Shown piece by piece: positions 27,733-35,903 of a stretch of 64,000 bases of DNA (position 1 is its first letter; each line of letters opens with the position of its first letter). The translations under genes and the position numbers were made by a program. Below the pieces are notes generated by a model. The model did not search any database. It saw only the letters and a program-made list of their open reading frames with translations, and was not told the DNA's origin. The DNA lies in NCBI RefSeq assembly GCF_000167195.1, contig NZ_AADV02000006.1, positions 1 to 64,000 of the forward strand, in the 5' to 3' direction. This stretch comes from Crocosphaera watsonii WH 8501 (GTDB lineage: Bacteria > Cyanobacteriota > Cyanobacteriia > Cyanobacteriales > Microcystaceae).

Positions 27733-28314
27733 TCAATTTTGGCATTTAACCAGTAACGAATGAGATGTGGTTGTAATGTCGCTTCTTTTTAAAAAACGCC
27801 CCACACTACGGGGGGAAATCTTTTCGACAATTCCTCTTTTTATGGCTTCATCCGCCAACTCTGAAGGTGTCCAATGGCTCACTGCTCTGTCTGATTTTTC
27901 ACATTCTTCACAAGCGATCTCTACAATCTGGACTACTTGTTCGACCGTAAAGGATTTTGTTGTTCCAGGTCTTGGGCGATCGCTTAAAATTCCTTTGATC
28001 AAGACCATTAATGCTTTCTCCGTTACCTGTTGTTCTTCGGCGGCACTCAGTTTTTCTCTCTCCTCAAACCATCGCGATCGCCACTGACGCACTTGTACTC
28101 GGTCTAATTCTAATCTTCGACTAATCGAACTATTGCTCTCTCCTGATGCTGCGGCTAAGATTAGCTTGGCTCGTCTAACAAGGCGATAGGGGTTTGTTGT
28201 CCCTCTCACTATTTGTTGGAGTACTGTTTTCTGTAGGTTGGAGAGGTTAATTGGCAATGCTTTTATCATGGACATCAACTTCGAGATTCTTCCGTTAGTT
28301 TCATTGAAACACAT
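27733..28314 (-). CDS. IS630 transposase orfA
   Basis: The 193-residue helix-turn-helix half, differing from copies 2 and 4 by only a few residues (for example VEIACEECEKSDRAVSHW and a Ser-to-His change near the end). It ends at the same T6A5 run. With orfB broken this copy can at most make a DNA-binding fragment, which could compete with active transposase. Confidence 0.88.
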   Translation of the reverse strand: MCFNETNGRISKLMSMIKALPINLSNLQKTVLQQIVRGTTNPYRLVRRAKLILAAASGESNSSISRRLELDRVQVRQWRSRWFEEREKLSAAEEQQVTEKALMVLIKGILSDRPRPGTTKSFTVEQVVQIVEIACEECEKSDRAVSHWTPSELADEAIKRGIVEKISPRSVGRFLKRSDITTTSHSLLVKCQN

Positions 28315-28456
28315 TGTCGTGGCTAGTCACGGAAGTTTCTGTAAAAATCTGGTGGATTACTTTCGCCAAGCTGCACTAGAGAGTTTGGTGGACAAGATAA
28401 GCGATTATGGTTCCATTAATTTTTTGTCTCTTACTTTGCCCATCAAACAACTTCAA

Positions 28457-29113
28457 TTAACGGTAACTTAATTGTTGGGATGATTGTAACTTTAAAAGAT
28501 GAACAGTTCCTGCGCCAATTTCTACAACTCTAACATTATCAGGACTACTTAAACCTTTTAAAATACCAAAAGCAACACCGCCAAAACTGCCTCTTTGCAT
28601 ATCAGGAATATCAGCATCAAATACACCACCAAGAGCATTGGCTAAGTTACCATAGACTTTACTTCCTTGTCTGGCCATTTCTTCTGCGGTTCTAACGGTA
28701 ATCGTTCTTCCAGGTAACACAGAACTGATAGCATTAATAGGAATCATTTGACTATTCAAAATGATAGATTCTGCCACCAATAAAGCACCATCTCCATAAG
28801 GTTGTACTTTCAAACTAATAGGAGTGTTAGCAGGAATCAATATATCTCCCGAAGGAGACTTAATATCCTGCATTAATGGCAAAATAATCGGTGCAGAATC
28901 TCCCTGTCCCACATCAACAACAGTATTTTGGGGAAAGGTCACTAACAAGGGGGTAGATTGAGGTAAAATAACCCCTTGATTAGCAACGGATTCCTGCGAA
29001 ACTGAACCGTTAACAATAATGTCGGGATAGTCTGTTGCCTTGGCTGGAACCCCTAAAGCAACAAATGACAATAAGCTAAGTGTCAGACAAGTAAAATCGT
29101 TTGATAATGACAT
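28457..29113 (-). CDS. Exported hypothetical protein
   Basis: 218 residues with an N-terminal signal peptide (FTCLTLSLLSFVALGVPAKA, about 6-25). The mature part is beta-rich, with TPLLVTFPQNTVVDVGQGDS, PANTPISLKVQPYGDGALLV and a Gly-rich stretch (GNLANALGGVFDADIP). It has no cysteine pattern or catalytic motif that I recognise. Probably periplasmic. It is followed closely downstream by the IS630-disrupted gene and preceded by terC on the same strand (76 bp). Confidence 0.6.
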   Translation of the reverse strand: MSLSNDFTCLTLSLLSFVALGVPAKATDYPDIIVNGSVSQESVANQGVILPQSTPLLVTFPQNTVVDVGQGDSAPIILPLMQDIKSPSGDILIPANTPISLKVQPYGDGALLVAESIILNSQMIPINAISSVLPGRTITVRTAEEMARQGSKVYGNLANALGGVFDADIPDMQRGSFGGVAFGILKGLSSPDNVRVVEIGAGTVHLLKLQSSQQLSYR

Positions 29114-29188
29114 TTTGCAACTCCTTAAGTTTTGTGTTCATTCTCTACACTCATTAAGTAGTCTTCATCACCGTTAGCTTATGCACTT

Positions 29189-29941
29189 TTAGGACGAGAT
29201 TTTTTCGGGTTCTTTACTAACTTGATCTTCCATCGGTTCAATGGGAATTTTTACCTCATCTTTGCTGTCTGGGTTGCGTTTAGAAAAACCCCAAGCAAAG
29301 ACTAAAGCGATCGCACTAATCATTAACCATTGGGGGGGAACCAACTCAGGATTAATCACCCGGAATAATAACCTTAATCCCACAAAACCAACGGTGATAA
29401 AACCAGCATCCTCAAGATAAGTATACTCGTTTAACCAACGGATAAATAATTCTGCCAAAAACCGTAGGGTAATCACCCCAATGGTTCCTCCTAACAAAAT
29501 TAACCAAATTTCGTCAGCTAAAGCAATGGCAGTGGTAACACTATCCAAAGAAAAGGCTAAGTCTGTAACGGCAATTAAAGGAATCGCTTGCCAAAGGGAG
29601 GCAAACTCTGGACCATGATGATTATCTTCTTCATTATCTTGGGAAGTAAAATAATTGAACACTAACCACAGTAAATAAATAGCTCCTAACAGTTCAAATT
29701 GCCAAAATTTAACCACCCAGGTAGCTGTGAGAATTAAGGACATTCGTAGCACGTAAGCCACCACTAAGCCAAGATTAAGGGCTGAACGTTGTAATTCTGG
29801 CTTTTTTAACCCTTGGGCGATGGCCGCTAAAGCAATGGCATTATCAGCTGATAGCACCGCCTCTAGAGTGATTAAAATTAATAGTAAGATCGGGGTTTTT
29901 AGACTAAAGGCCATAGAAGAGTCAAGAATCTGGTCTAACAT
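29189..29941 (-). CDS. TerC-family integral membrane protein
   Basis: Multi-pass membrane protein of the TerC/Alx family, 250 residues. Typical intramembrane acidic motifs are present: LEAVLSADNAIALAAIA (about 27-43) and TDLAFSLDSVTTAIAL (about 123-138). Family members are implicated in manganese or tellurium handling and in metallation of exported proteins. The tail is acidic and polar. Confidence 0.88.
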   Translation of the reverse strand: MLDQILDSSMAFSLKTPILLLILITLEAVLSADNAIALAAIAQGLKKPELQRSALNLGLVVAYVLRMSLILTATWVVKFWQFELLGAIYLLWLVFNYFTSQDNEEDNHHGPEFASLWQAIPLIAVTDLAFSLDSVTTAIALADEIWLILLGGTIGVITLRFLAELFIRWLNEYTYLEDAGFITVGFVGLRLLFRVINPELVPPQWLMISAIALVFAWGFSKRNPDSKDEVKIPIEPMEDQVSKEPEKISS

Positions 29942-30129
29942 TCAAAAAATTTAGATATAATAAGTGCCATCAACAAGGAGGGACGAGTGAACACGACTTA
30001 AATTGTCTTATGATCTAAACGATTCCTTAAATTAATGATAATGTATTTAACAAACTCTCGTCAGATTTCTCATCTTTTTCTTCTGATTCTGATCTCAAAG
30101 GCGATCTCAGTCTCAAATACCTGTCCCCT

Positions 30130-31005
30130 TTAGATTTCATGGGTTATCAGAATGTTGATCATTTTTTCCCCTAATAATTCTGGTTGTTCTACCATAGAGA
30201 AATGACCACAATTGGCAAGTTCAATGACATTTTGTCCTTGATACTTGAAAAGTTCGTGAAAACTGGCTAGATAACTAACATATTGCGGTTCCATCACTGT
30301 ATCCTTGTCCCCCGCAAAAAAATAAACAGGTTGTCCCAGACGAGAGACAATTTGAGGTAATAGATGTACTTCTGTCTCCGTGGTAGAGTCTAGGAGTGAG
30401 CCTAAAGCGGCTTCTGAGTCTGCCCTTACCAAGTCTAGGACTCGTTGCTTACCCCATTGTCGGGCAATAGGATTAGCCACCATCATCCTAGAAAACAAAA
30501 TATCAACCAAAGGAACATTGGATAACCAAGGGGGACGATACTTAATTAGTTGCTGGCCTGCTGAGCGAAATCTCTCAAATTCCTCTTTTAAATAAATGCC
30601 TCCTCCCGCATTTAAACAAATAGCCCCTCGTATTTTTTCGGGGCAAAGATCAGCACCCCATAAGGCAATACTACCTCCCAAAGAATGACCAATCAACCAA
30701 GCTCTTTTAATGTTTAATTTTTCCAGTAAGATAATTAAATCTTGAGCGTAAGCTTCTAAAGTGTAAGGAGAAGAGCTAGAGTAAGTTTCTGATACGGAGT
30801 CGCTCAAGGGTTTAGAATCGCCGAAGCCTCTAAGATCATAGGTAAGACAAGGGTACTCCACCGACAACTGCTCTATCAAAGGATGCCAGTATCGACGGCT
30901 CAAGAGCCAGCCATGAATAAAAATTAAAACAGGGTTTGAGTTTTTAGAGGATGGAGACGTTAACTCATAAGCATGAGGAACCCCCAAGATATCAATGGTT
31001 GGCAT
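30130..31005 (-). CDS. Alpha/beta-fold hydrolase
   Basis: 291 residues with the complete fold signature: oxyanion region FIHGWLLSRRYW (about 29-40), RGFGDS, nucleophile elbow GHSLGGS (about 105-111), acid in FAGDKDTVM (about 243-251) and catalytic His in NCGHFSMVEQPE (about 274-285). The substrate is unknown. It stands alone and divergent from yidD. Confidence 0.85.
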   Translation of the reverse strand: MPTIDILGVPHAYELTSPSSKNSNPVLIFIHGWLLSRRYWHPLIEQLSVEYPCLTYDLRGFGDSKPLSDSVSETYSSSSPYTLEAYAQDLIILLEKLNIKRAWLIGHSLGGSIALWGADLCPEKIRGAICLNAGGGIYLKEEFERFRSAGQQLIKYRPPWLSNVPLVDILFSRMMVANPIARQWGKQRVLDLVRADSEAALGSLLDSTTETEVHLLPQIVSRLGQPVYFFAGDKDTVMEPQYVSYLASFHELFKYQGQNVIELANCGHFSMVEQPELLGEKMINILITHEI

Positions 31006-31089
31006 AAATCGTCTTACCCTTTGATGATCTCCATAGCTTAATTCCCTTATTATAGTTTAAAAAGGGACTCTTCTGATCGTTTTCTTCCC

Positions 31090-31326
31090 ATGCGAGGATT
31101 CATGAAAAAAATTCTAATCTTACTGATTAAAGGCTATCGTAATTTTATTTCTCCTTTGTTTCCCCCTAGTTGTCGTTTTCGTCCAACTTGTTCTCAATAT
31201 ACCTTGGAAGCTATTGAGAGATTTGGTCCGGTACAAGGTAGTTGGTTGGGTTTAAAACGAATTTTACGCTGCCATCCGTTTCATCCTGGTGGTTACGATC
31301 CCGTTCCTCCTGTGAGCAAAAAATAA
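31090..31326 (+). CDS. yidD: Membrane protein insertion efficiency factor YidD
   Basis: Small YidD protein, 78 residues from the first Met, probably starting at Met5 ([13 protein letters not shown]). The signature [23 protein letters not shown] and [19 protein letters not shown] is complete, including the conserved cysteines. It assists YidC in inserting membrane proteins. Separated from its usual rnpA/yidC neighbours. Confidence 0.95.
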   Translation: MRGFMKKILILLIKGYRNFISPLFPPSCRFRPTCSQYTLEAIERFGPVQGSWLGLKRILRCHPFHPGGYDPVPPVSKK

Positions 31327-31375
31327 ACCCATTGGCAAAGTATTAAACTAATAATACTTTGTCAACTAAGATTTT

Positions 31376-32269
31376 CTAAAGAGTTGGGTTCTTAGAAATT
31401 TTCAGATTGATAAAGGAAAGAATTAAAATGATTAAAAATAGAATCAGTCCTATGGTACAAGCATAATTAATATCCAAATCTTCAAATGCCCTTTCATAAA
31501 CATAATAAACAATGGTTTTAGAGCGATTTAAGGGACCACCTTGAGTCATAATATAAACCTCTTCAAATACCTTGGTTGCAGCAATAGAAGAGATGACCGC
31601 AACTAATAATAAATAAGGACGCATTAAGGGGATAGTAATGTCCCAATGTTTAAGCCAACCATCGGAACCATCAATAGCAGCAGCTTCGTACAATTCTTCG
31701 GGAATAGCTTGTAATCCTGCTAAATAAATAACCATATAATAGCCCAATCCTTTCCAAATCGTCACTAACATCACACTCCAGATCGCCAAATCTGGACTGG
31801 TTAACCAAGGAATACCTTCACTTAAGCCTATTTTTTCTAATATTTGGTTAAACAAGCCATTAGAACTATACAAAGCTTTCCAAGCAATTCCAGCCACAAC
31901 CATAGAAATAACAACAGGAACATAAAAAGCTAAGCGAAACCAACTGATTCCTTTGAGTTTATTGTTGACTAAAATAGCTAAGAGCAACGGCAAAATAACC
32001 AAGAGAGGAACAACACCAACCAAATATAAAATGGTATTAGTTAATGTCAACCAAAATACCGGATCTTTAAGTAATCTTTGAAAATTATCCAAACCCACCC
32101 ACTGGGGGGCTTGAGTAATATCATAATCGTATTGAGTAAAACTCAAAGAAAAAGCTTGAATTGCAGGAATAAAAACAGTGAAGAGTAGCAAGAGTAAAGC
32201 CGGGAGTAAAAATAAATAGGGAGTAAAATTCAATATTTTACTTGAGCTATTTGTTAAAGAAATTTTCAT
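31376..32269 (-). CDS. ABC-type sugar transporter permease (MalF/UgpA-like)
   Basis: 297 residues, six membrane helices, with the EAA loop EAAAIDGSDGWLKHWDITIP (about 195-214) that contacts the ATPase. Start: MKISLTNSSSKILNFTPYLF. The partner permease, binding protein and ATPase are not in the window; in cyanobacteria they are often scattered. The substrate is probably a sugar or glycerol phosphate. Confidence 0.88.
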   Translation of the reverse strand: MKISLTNSSSKILNFTPYLFLLPALLLLLFTVFIPAIQAFSLSFTQYDYDITQAPQWVGLDNFQRLLKDPVFWLTLTNTILYLVGVVPLLVILPLLLAILVNNKLKGISWFRLAFYVPVVISMVVAGIAWKALYSSNGLFNQILEKIGLSEGIPWLTSPDLAIWSVMLVTIWKGLGYYMVIYLAGLQAIPEELYEAAAIDGSDGWLKHWDITIPLMRPYLLLVAVISSIAATKVFEEVYIMTQGGPLNRSKTIVYYVYERAFEDLDINYACTIGLILFLIILILSFINLKISKNPTL

Positions 32270-32677
32270 AAAAATATTTCTAACTTATTAAAAACCGTAC
32301 AAACATATATAGCATTTCTCATACTTGTGAGGCTTCGCCGTGAGCGCGGCTCCGAACGGTACAGAGTTTTCTAGTGTTAGGAGTTAGGAGTTCGGAGTTC
32401 GGAGGCGCGATATTAGGTGTACATATTGAGTCCGAGAAACGCTATAAACATCAAGCATTTTGACATTCAACATAGATATAGTCAATTGAAGAACTGTGGG
32501 AAGACGAGAAAAAATATTAATGTTTTGCTCCCCCAGTCTCCCCAGTCTCCCCCAGTGTTAAATCTGTGATACAATTTTGTATGGCCGAATTTGATAGATA
32601 TGTTATGGCGAAAATGAGTCAAATTCTCAAACAATCGTTCATAATTTAAGGATGGTGATAAGGAGCGCAATCTAACC
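32270..32677. other. Intergenic region with short tandem repeats
   Basis: No gene seen. It holds heptamer repeats at 32381-32403 (GAGTTAG x1, GAGTTCG x2 and part of a fourth) and a C-rich repeat near 32529-32556 built from TCCCCAGTC units. An AAGGATG-like segment precedes the next gene. Confidence 0.5.
32381..32403 (+). repeat. Heptamer tandem repeat GAGTT(A/C)G
   Basis: Three 7-bp units and a partial unit in direct tandem, of the same cyanobacterial STRR type as the ACTTCTG tract at 7426. Confidence 0.8.
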
Positions 32678-34276
32678 ATGAGTTCATGGACTTGTGATGG
32701 AGTACCTAAAGACGGGAAACAATATCCTGGGGTATCTCCCCACGCCCCCCAAAATAATACCGGACCAGACTGTATTATCTGTGGCTTGCCAAGAGAAGCC
32801 ATGGAACCTAGTGGGAGCAGTAAACCAGGAAAAACAGTTATGACAGGGAGTAATGGTGGTTCGGCTAATGGAAGCCAGCAATGGCTAATTCCTGCCATTA
32901 TTGCCCTTATTATCCTTCTTTTAGGGGGTGGTGTAGGTGCGTTTTTCTTGTTTAGATCCGATGATCAAGCCATTGCTCCCTCTCCTTCTTTATCCCCAAG
33001 CCCAACCACTCCCTCTCCCACAACTCCTAGCAACGGCCAGTCTATAAGTCGGGGAGAAAAACTCTTTTTGAGATCAACCCCCAAGAAACAAGAAGGGGCC
33101 GATGCCTTTAGCCAAGAAAACTGGCCTAATGCGATCGCAGCTTATAAAAGGGCAGCGGAAAGAGATCCCAACGATCCTGAAAGTCGTATCTATTGGCATA
33201 ACGCCCAAGCTAAACAAGCAGGAAACCCCATAACTATTGCTGTAGCTGTTCCCACCTCCGCAATTCCCGACTCAGCAGCAGAAATTTTGCGCGGGGTAGC
33301 TAGATATCAAACAGAGTATAATCAGTCTTCCACATCAGGGCGACTGTTAGAAGTGGCCATCATCGATAGCAGTGACCCCTCCACCGCCCCAAATGTTGCC
33401 CAAGAAGTCATCAATACCCCCGAAATTTTGGGCATTGTAGGCTATGGTATCGATTCAGGGAGTCAAGCAGCCTTAAAACAATATGAAAGGGCCGGGGTTA
33501 CGGTTTTATCCCCCCTGACTACTAGCTTTCAAGGATCGACCCTGAAAACTATTCCCATAGATAAAAAAGAAGACGAATTATTAGTCAGTTATTTGCAAGC
33601 AGTGGGGAAAACTTTAACCGAATATGCGGCACAAAAGCAACCCTCCCCAAACATCGCTATTTTTTATAATTCTGATAGTCGTTACTCTCAACAACTACGG
33701 CAAGAAATTATCAATAGTTTGCCAGAAGTTAAGGGAAATTTAATCAAAGAAATCGATATTAGTTACTCCGGTTTTGATGCTAATAGTGCCGTTACAGATG
33801 TGCAGAATAGCGGTGGAAGAATTGCTATTTTAGCTATGAGCAAAAGTAAAGTTTCCCAAGCAGTAGCTATAGCTAAAGCTAATCAAAATAATGGTTTTCC
33901 TTTACTATTAATGGGAGGAGACGAACTTTATAACGCTGATATTTTAAGGGACGGAGGTGATGCGATCGCAGATATAGTTTTAGCAGTTCCTTGAAGTTTT
34001 AGCCCCACAGATGACTTTGCTAAAGATGCCTTACAAAGCTGGAAAGGACGAGTCAGTTGGCGCACAGCTACGGCTTATGATGCTACCAAAGCTTTAGCAG
34101 AAACGGTTAGTAAAAACCCGGATCGCACTCTGGTTTTCCAAGAATTAACTAACGGGATCAACCTTTCTGATAGTACCACCAATTTTAACTTATTCGACCA
34201 AGTTCCCTTAGTTCAAGCCGTAAAAGGCAATCAAGGTCCCAAGGGATCGGATTATCAATTTGATCCTTTAAAATAG
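32678..34276 (+). pseudogene. Zinc-ribbon, membrane-anchored periplasmic-binding-like protein, one TGA
   Basis: Domains in order: N-terminal cysteine-containing segment (Cys6 and DCIICG near 33-38), a membrane helix (about 70-92, LIPAIIALIILLLGGGVGAF), a Pro/Ser/Thr linker, a TPR-like helix pair (FSQENWPNAIAAYKRAAERD) and a type I periplasmic-binding fold like branched-chain amino-acid receptors (ITIAVAVPTSAIPDSAAEIL; GIVGYGIDSGSQ; VLSPLTTSFQGS; IAIFYNSDSRYSQQL). At 33992-33994 a TGA replaces an expected Trp (LAVP*SFSPTDDFAKDALQSW). The same frame continues to TAG at 34274-34276, giving about 530 residues. The VWA gene follows after 23 bp. Possibly a receptor that couples an outside ligand to a cytoplasmic partner. 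Confidence 0.7.
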
Positions 34277-34299
34277 GACTAACAAAATAAAGGGTTATT

Positions 34300-35196
34300 A
34301 TGAGAACTTACAGCAAAAAATTTTGGCAAGAATCATGGTTTTTATTACCTTTAGTCTGTTTACTCATTGCTTTGATCGGGTTGACTAGCTTTTGGGGTTT
34401 TGGCATAGGAAAGCCCCCTGTTGCCGTGGCGATCGCCCTTGATCTCAGCAGCAGCACTTATGCCCAAGGAGGATGGTTAGGCAATGAGTCAACTATGACA
34501 AAAGAGGTGCAAGCGGTGCAAGCTTACCTCCAAGAAAACTCGAAAACAGGCTTTTTAGAAAAGCCCAACGATGTCCTAATTTTTGGTTTTGCCAACAGTG
34601 TTGAACCCCTCACCACTGGATTTCAATCCGATAGTCAACAAGTACAAACAGAATTAATTCAAAGTGTACAAAATACTAGCTTACCCATTAGAATTGGTGG
34701 AGGAACAAACCTAGATAATGCCCTTCAATTTGGGATTAATAGCTTAGAAAATGCCCCTAATAATTACTGTCGAGAACTGTTATTAGTTTCCGATGGGGAT
34801 GCACCAGTAGATATTAATATTAGTAACAATGCAATTAGTCGTGATATCACAATTAATGGTATTATACTAGGAGAATCGGCTCCCGATTTACAAAGAACTG
34901 TAAACGCTACTGGGGGACTTTTACTAAATGGTAGTGTTGATTATTTAGACTTATTATTCGTCGATGAATTCTTTACCTATTTTAATAGTAATTTAAAATG
35001 GATTGTCTTTTGGTCTGGGTTAGCTTGGATTTTTCTCTGGTGGACTCTTGTGCTTCCCCTAGATAGAACTTTGCAACATTTTAAGGTTAACATGAATGTT
35101 TCAGGGAGATTTTCCTTATTTTTAGCCCTATTTTGGACAGCTTTTACCCTATCAATTTTGCTTTATATCGGATTACCTTTTATTTCTAAATGCTAA
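34300..35196 (+). CDS. VWA-domain membrane protein
   Basis: 298 residues: an N-terminal membrane helix (about 14-35), a von Willebrand factor A domain with metal-site residues DLSSST (about 48-53), GGTNL near 133 and SDGDAPV near 163, then two C-terminal membrane helices (about 228-248 and 266-290). It reads intact. It follows the periplasmic-binding-like gene and precedes the MNT/HEPN pair and the tubulin-like gene, and probably works with the latter. Confidence 0.8.
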   Translation: MRTYSKKFWQESWFLLPLVCLLIALIGLTSFWGFGIGKPPVAVAIALDLSSSTYAQGGWLGNESTMTKEVQAVQAYLQENSKTGFLEKPNDVLIFGFANSVEPLTTGFQSDSQQVQTELIQSVQNTSLPIRIGGGTNLDNALQFGINSLENAPNNYCRELLLVSDGDAPVDINISNNAISRDITINGIILGESAPDLQRTVNATGGLLLNGSVDYLDLLFVDEFFTYFNSNLKWIVFWSGLAWIFLWWTLVLPLDRTLQHFKVNMNVSGRFSLFLALFWTAFTLSILLYIGLPFISKC

Positions 35197-35201
35197 CCTC
35201 T

Positions 35202-35495
35202 ATGTTACTAGAACAATTATTAACAGAAAAGAGAGAAGCTATCTTATCTATAGCTGCAAAACATGGTGCCTTCAACGTTAAGATTTTTGGTTCGGTAGCC
35301 AGAGGTGAAGAGACAGAAAATAGCGATATTGATTTCTTGGTTGATTATGATTTGTCTGAAATTTCTCCTTGGTTTCCAGTTAGACTAATTCGTGATTTGG
35401 AAGCAATTTTAGGACGAAAAGTTGACGTGGTTACTCAAAATGGTCTACAAGAAAGAATTAAAGAAAAGGTACTAAAAGATTGTGTTAAACTATGA
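35202..35495 (+). CDS. mntA: MNT-type nucleotidyltransferase antitoxin MntA
   Basis: Minimal nucleotidyltransferase of about 97 residues (Met5 at 35202 preferred; a further-upstream Met at 35190 would overlap the VWA gene). The motif GSVARGEETENSDIDFLVDY holds the GSxARG and SDxD residues needed for nucleotide transfer. MntA-type antitoxins neutralise HepT by AMPylating it. The stop overlaps the hepT start (ATGA), which indicates translational coupling. Confidence 0.9.
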   Translation: MLLEQLLTEKREAILSIAAKHGAFNVKIFGSVARGEETENSDIDFLVDYDLSEISPWFPVRLIRDLEAILGRKVDVVTQNGLQERIKEKVLKDCVKL

Positions 35496-35830
35496 GAAGT
35501 GATAAGCAAAGATTAATTGATATTCAAGAAGCAATCATAAAAATTGAAAAGTATACCCTTAAAGGAAAAGATATGTTTATGAAAGATGAATTAATACAGA
35601 CATGGATGTTATATAATCTACAAATTATCGGCGAAGCTGTTAGAAGTATATCTCAAAACTTTAAAAATTGTCATGAAAATATTCAATGGAATGATATATC
35701 GGATTTTCGGAATCTTTTAGTTCATGAGTATTTTAGAATTGATTTAGAAATTGTTTGGCAAATTATTGAACAAGAAATACCTGAATTAAAAATTAAAATT
35801 AAGTTACTATTAAAGGAAATACAAACATAA
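35492..35830 (+). CDS. hepT: HEPN-domain toxin HepT
   Basis: 112 residues with the HEPN RNase motif R-x4-H-x-Y visible as RNLLVHEYF (about 71-79). HepT cleaves RNA (tRNA in studied cases) and forms a type VII toxin-antitoxin pair with MntA. The overlap with mntA by 4 bp supports one transcript. The pair sits inside a longer module between the VWA and tubulin-like genes. Confidence 0.9.
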   Translation: MRSDKQRLIDIQEAIIKIEKYTLKGKDMFMKDELIQTWMLYNLQIIGEAVRSISQNFKNCHENIQWNDISDFRNLLVHEYFRIDLEIVWQIIEQEIPELKIKIKLLLKEIQT

Positions 35831-35903
35831 AGATTTATGTTTTTACCCCCAACATCTTACCTATCATTAACCTAAAATAGAAAATAACAATCAGGAGGCA
35901 AAA

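Larger units (their letters stand above)
26999..28376 (-). mobile_element. IS630-family element, copy 3
   Basis: 1378 bp with the same terminal repeats and flanking TA (26997-26998 and 28377-28378) as copies 2 and 4. Inserted into the polymerase-like gene. Its orfB carries a nonsense mutation. Confidence 0.95.

Noticed and set aside
26997-28470. The polymerase-like gene continuing in frame across IS630 copy 3.
   Set aside because: The join is in frame, but the continuation is only about 30 codons and hydrophilic, unlike the expected membrane segments; coincidence or an extra deletion is more likely.
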